The translations under genes were made by a program, and so were the position numbers. The notes below the pieces were generated by a model. The model was not told where the DNA came from and made no database searches. It was given only the letters and a program-made list of their open reading frames with translations. A stretch of DNA of 6,775 nt from Pseudolabrys sp. (GTDB lineage Bacteria; Pseudomonadota; Alphaproteobacteria; Rhizobiales; Xanthobacteraceae), in the NCBI GenBank assembly GCA_026125925.1, contig JAHCKF010000195.1, positions 1 to 6,775 on the forward strand. The letters are read 5' to 3'. Positions 6,074 to 6,775 of the stretch are shown piece after piece; the first letter of the stretch is position 1, and every line of letters begins with the position of its first letter.

Positions 6074-6775
6074 TCAAATGCATTCGCGAATGTAGGGGCG
6101 GTTGATCTCCCAGAGCTCGTCCAGGATCGCGACCGCGGCGTCCGCCGAGTTGACGACCGGATCGATCATCAACGCTTGCAAGGCGAGCTCTTTCGACGCG
6201 CGCACGGCCGCCTCGACGGCCATCTCCTGGACGACGGCTTGCGTGCCAAGCAGCTTGCCGATGCCGTCCGGCAGTGGACCGAGAGAAATCGGGTGAACGC
6301 CGGCGGCATCCACCATGATCGGCGCTTCGATCGCCGCGTTCATCGGCAGATTGGGAATGACGCCGCCGTTAGCAACGACGGCAGATTCGATGAAGCGGTG
6401 ACGATTGTGAAGGATGCCGGTGATGATGGCGACGCCGCGCTCGCCCGACGGCGTGAGCCAATCCGCCGGCATCGGTGCTCGCTCGGCCAGGACGTCGTCT
6501 ATCAGTTTCGAAATGTCCTGGCGATTGCGTTCGTCCCATTTGAAGTCGTAACCGGCTTCGCCCGCCTCCCAGCCGTACGGCAGAAACTCGCCGACATGAC
6601 TGTCGCCGCAGCCGATCCAGTAACCGAAGGCGCGGAACAGGCGGCGTGACAGTGGTTGGTAGGTGGGGTCGAAGCCTCGCTCTTTCTGACGGAACAGCGG
6701 GTAAAGGTCTTCGCCGGTGTCGCGCCGCCGCGCTTGCAGGATGCACTGCGCGTGATTGATACCGGCGGCAAGAAC
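6074..6775 (-). CDS. Glycoside hydrolase family 4 (MelA/AglA-type, NAD- and metal-dependent), C-terminal half
   Basis: An open frame of 233 codons plus stop enters from the right edge, so the N-terminal NAD-binding Rossmann half is missing. GH4 enzymes cleave glycosides by an oxidation-elimination route with NAD and Mn. Visible marks: AAGINHAQC (fragment residues 3-11; H8 is the expected metal ligand), GEDLYPLFR (21-29), FGYWIGCGDSHVGEFLPY (50-67, corresponding to the G-Y-x-x-T-E-x-x-E-H-x-x-E-x-x-P-Y/W region of MelA), GGVIPNLPMNAAIEAPIMVD (137-156), VVQEMAVEAA (181-190) and ALMIDP (201-206). This layout fits the MelA/AglA alpha-galactosidase or alpha-glucosidase branch. The E-S-S-E-H stretch is replaced by CGDSH, so specificity is open. 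The protein ends in ECI, 12 bases before GH1. Likely cytosolic and part of an operon whose start is outside the window. Confidence 0.9.
   Translation of the reverse strand, partial: VLAAGINHAQCILQARRRDTGEDLYPLFRQKERGFDPTYQPLSRRLFRAFGYWIGCGDSHVGEFLPYGWEAGEAGYDFKWDERNRQDISKLIDDVLAERAPMPADWLTPSGERGVAIITGILHNRHRFIESAVVANGGVIPNLPMNAAIEAPIMVDAAGVHPISLGPLPDGIGKLLGTQAVVQEMAVEAAVRASKELALQALMIDPVVNSADAAVAILDELWEINRPYIRECI

Noticed and set aside
5894..6649. Plus-strand ORF (251 codons) opposite GH1 and GH4
   Set aside because: Crosses the GH4/GH1 junction antisense and has no family motif.

Overview
The window is GC-rich with strong third-position GC bias, and it looks like chromosome from an alphaproteobacterium, probably Hyphomicrobiales (Bradyrhizobium/Xanthobacteraceae-like). 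The case rests on three things: an orphan Bug/TctC-type solute-binding protein, a fused SbmA/BacA-like permease-ATPase of the type called BclA in Bradyrhizobium, and alphaproteobacterial-style regulatory motifs (a CtrA-like box and a CTTGAC/CGATAT promoter). The taxonomic call is inference from gene content. All six genes lie on the minus strand, so transcription runs from the right edge to the left.

Right part (6775 down to 2846): the C-terminal half of an NAD/Mn-type family 4 glycosidase (its start lies outside the window), then 12 bases, a complete GH1 beta-glucosidase, then 6 bases, and a complete half-size ABC transporter with fused permease and ATPase domains. The spacing suggests one operon with coupled translation. 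Its promoter is outside the window. Two mechanistically unrelated glycosidases are thus linked to a transporter family better known for peptides, cobalamin and other bulky hydrophilic solutes than for sugars. This is the most interesting association here, but the functional link is inferred only from spacing.

Middle (2845 to 1594): a 253-base intergenic stretch holds a weak terminator-like hairpin, a perfect 10-base inverted repeat and a good candidate promoter. It is followed by an exported tricarboxylate-type binding protein without its membrane partners. After a 36-base gap comes a SAM-dependent methyltransferase (1593 to 742), probably co-transcribed with it.

Left part (741 to 1): a 267-base intergenic stretch holds two GC-rich hairpins and a perfect match to the CtrA cell-cycle regulator box. 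After it comes the N-terminal third of a fold-type I PLP aminotransferase resembling DapC-like enzymes, cut by the window edge. No RNA gene, insertion sequence, CRISPR array or phage gene was recognised. The long ORFs on the plus strand are explained as antisense shadows of the minus-strand genes.
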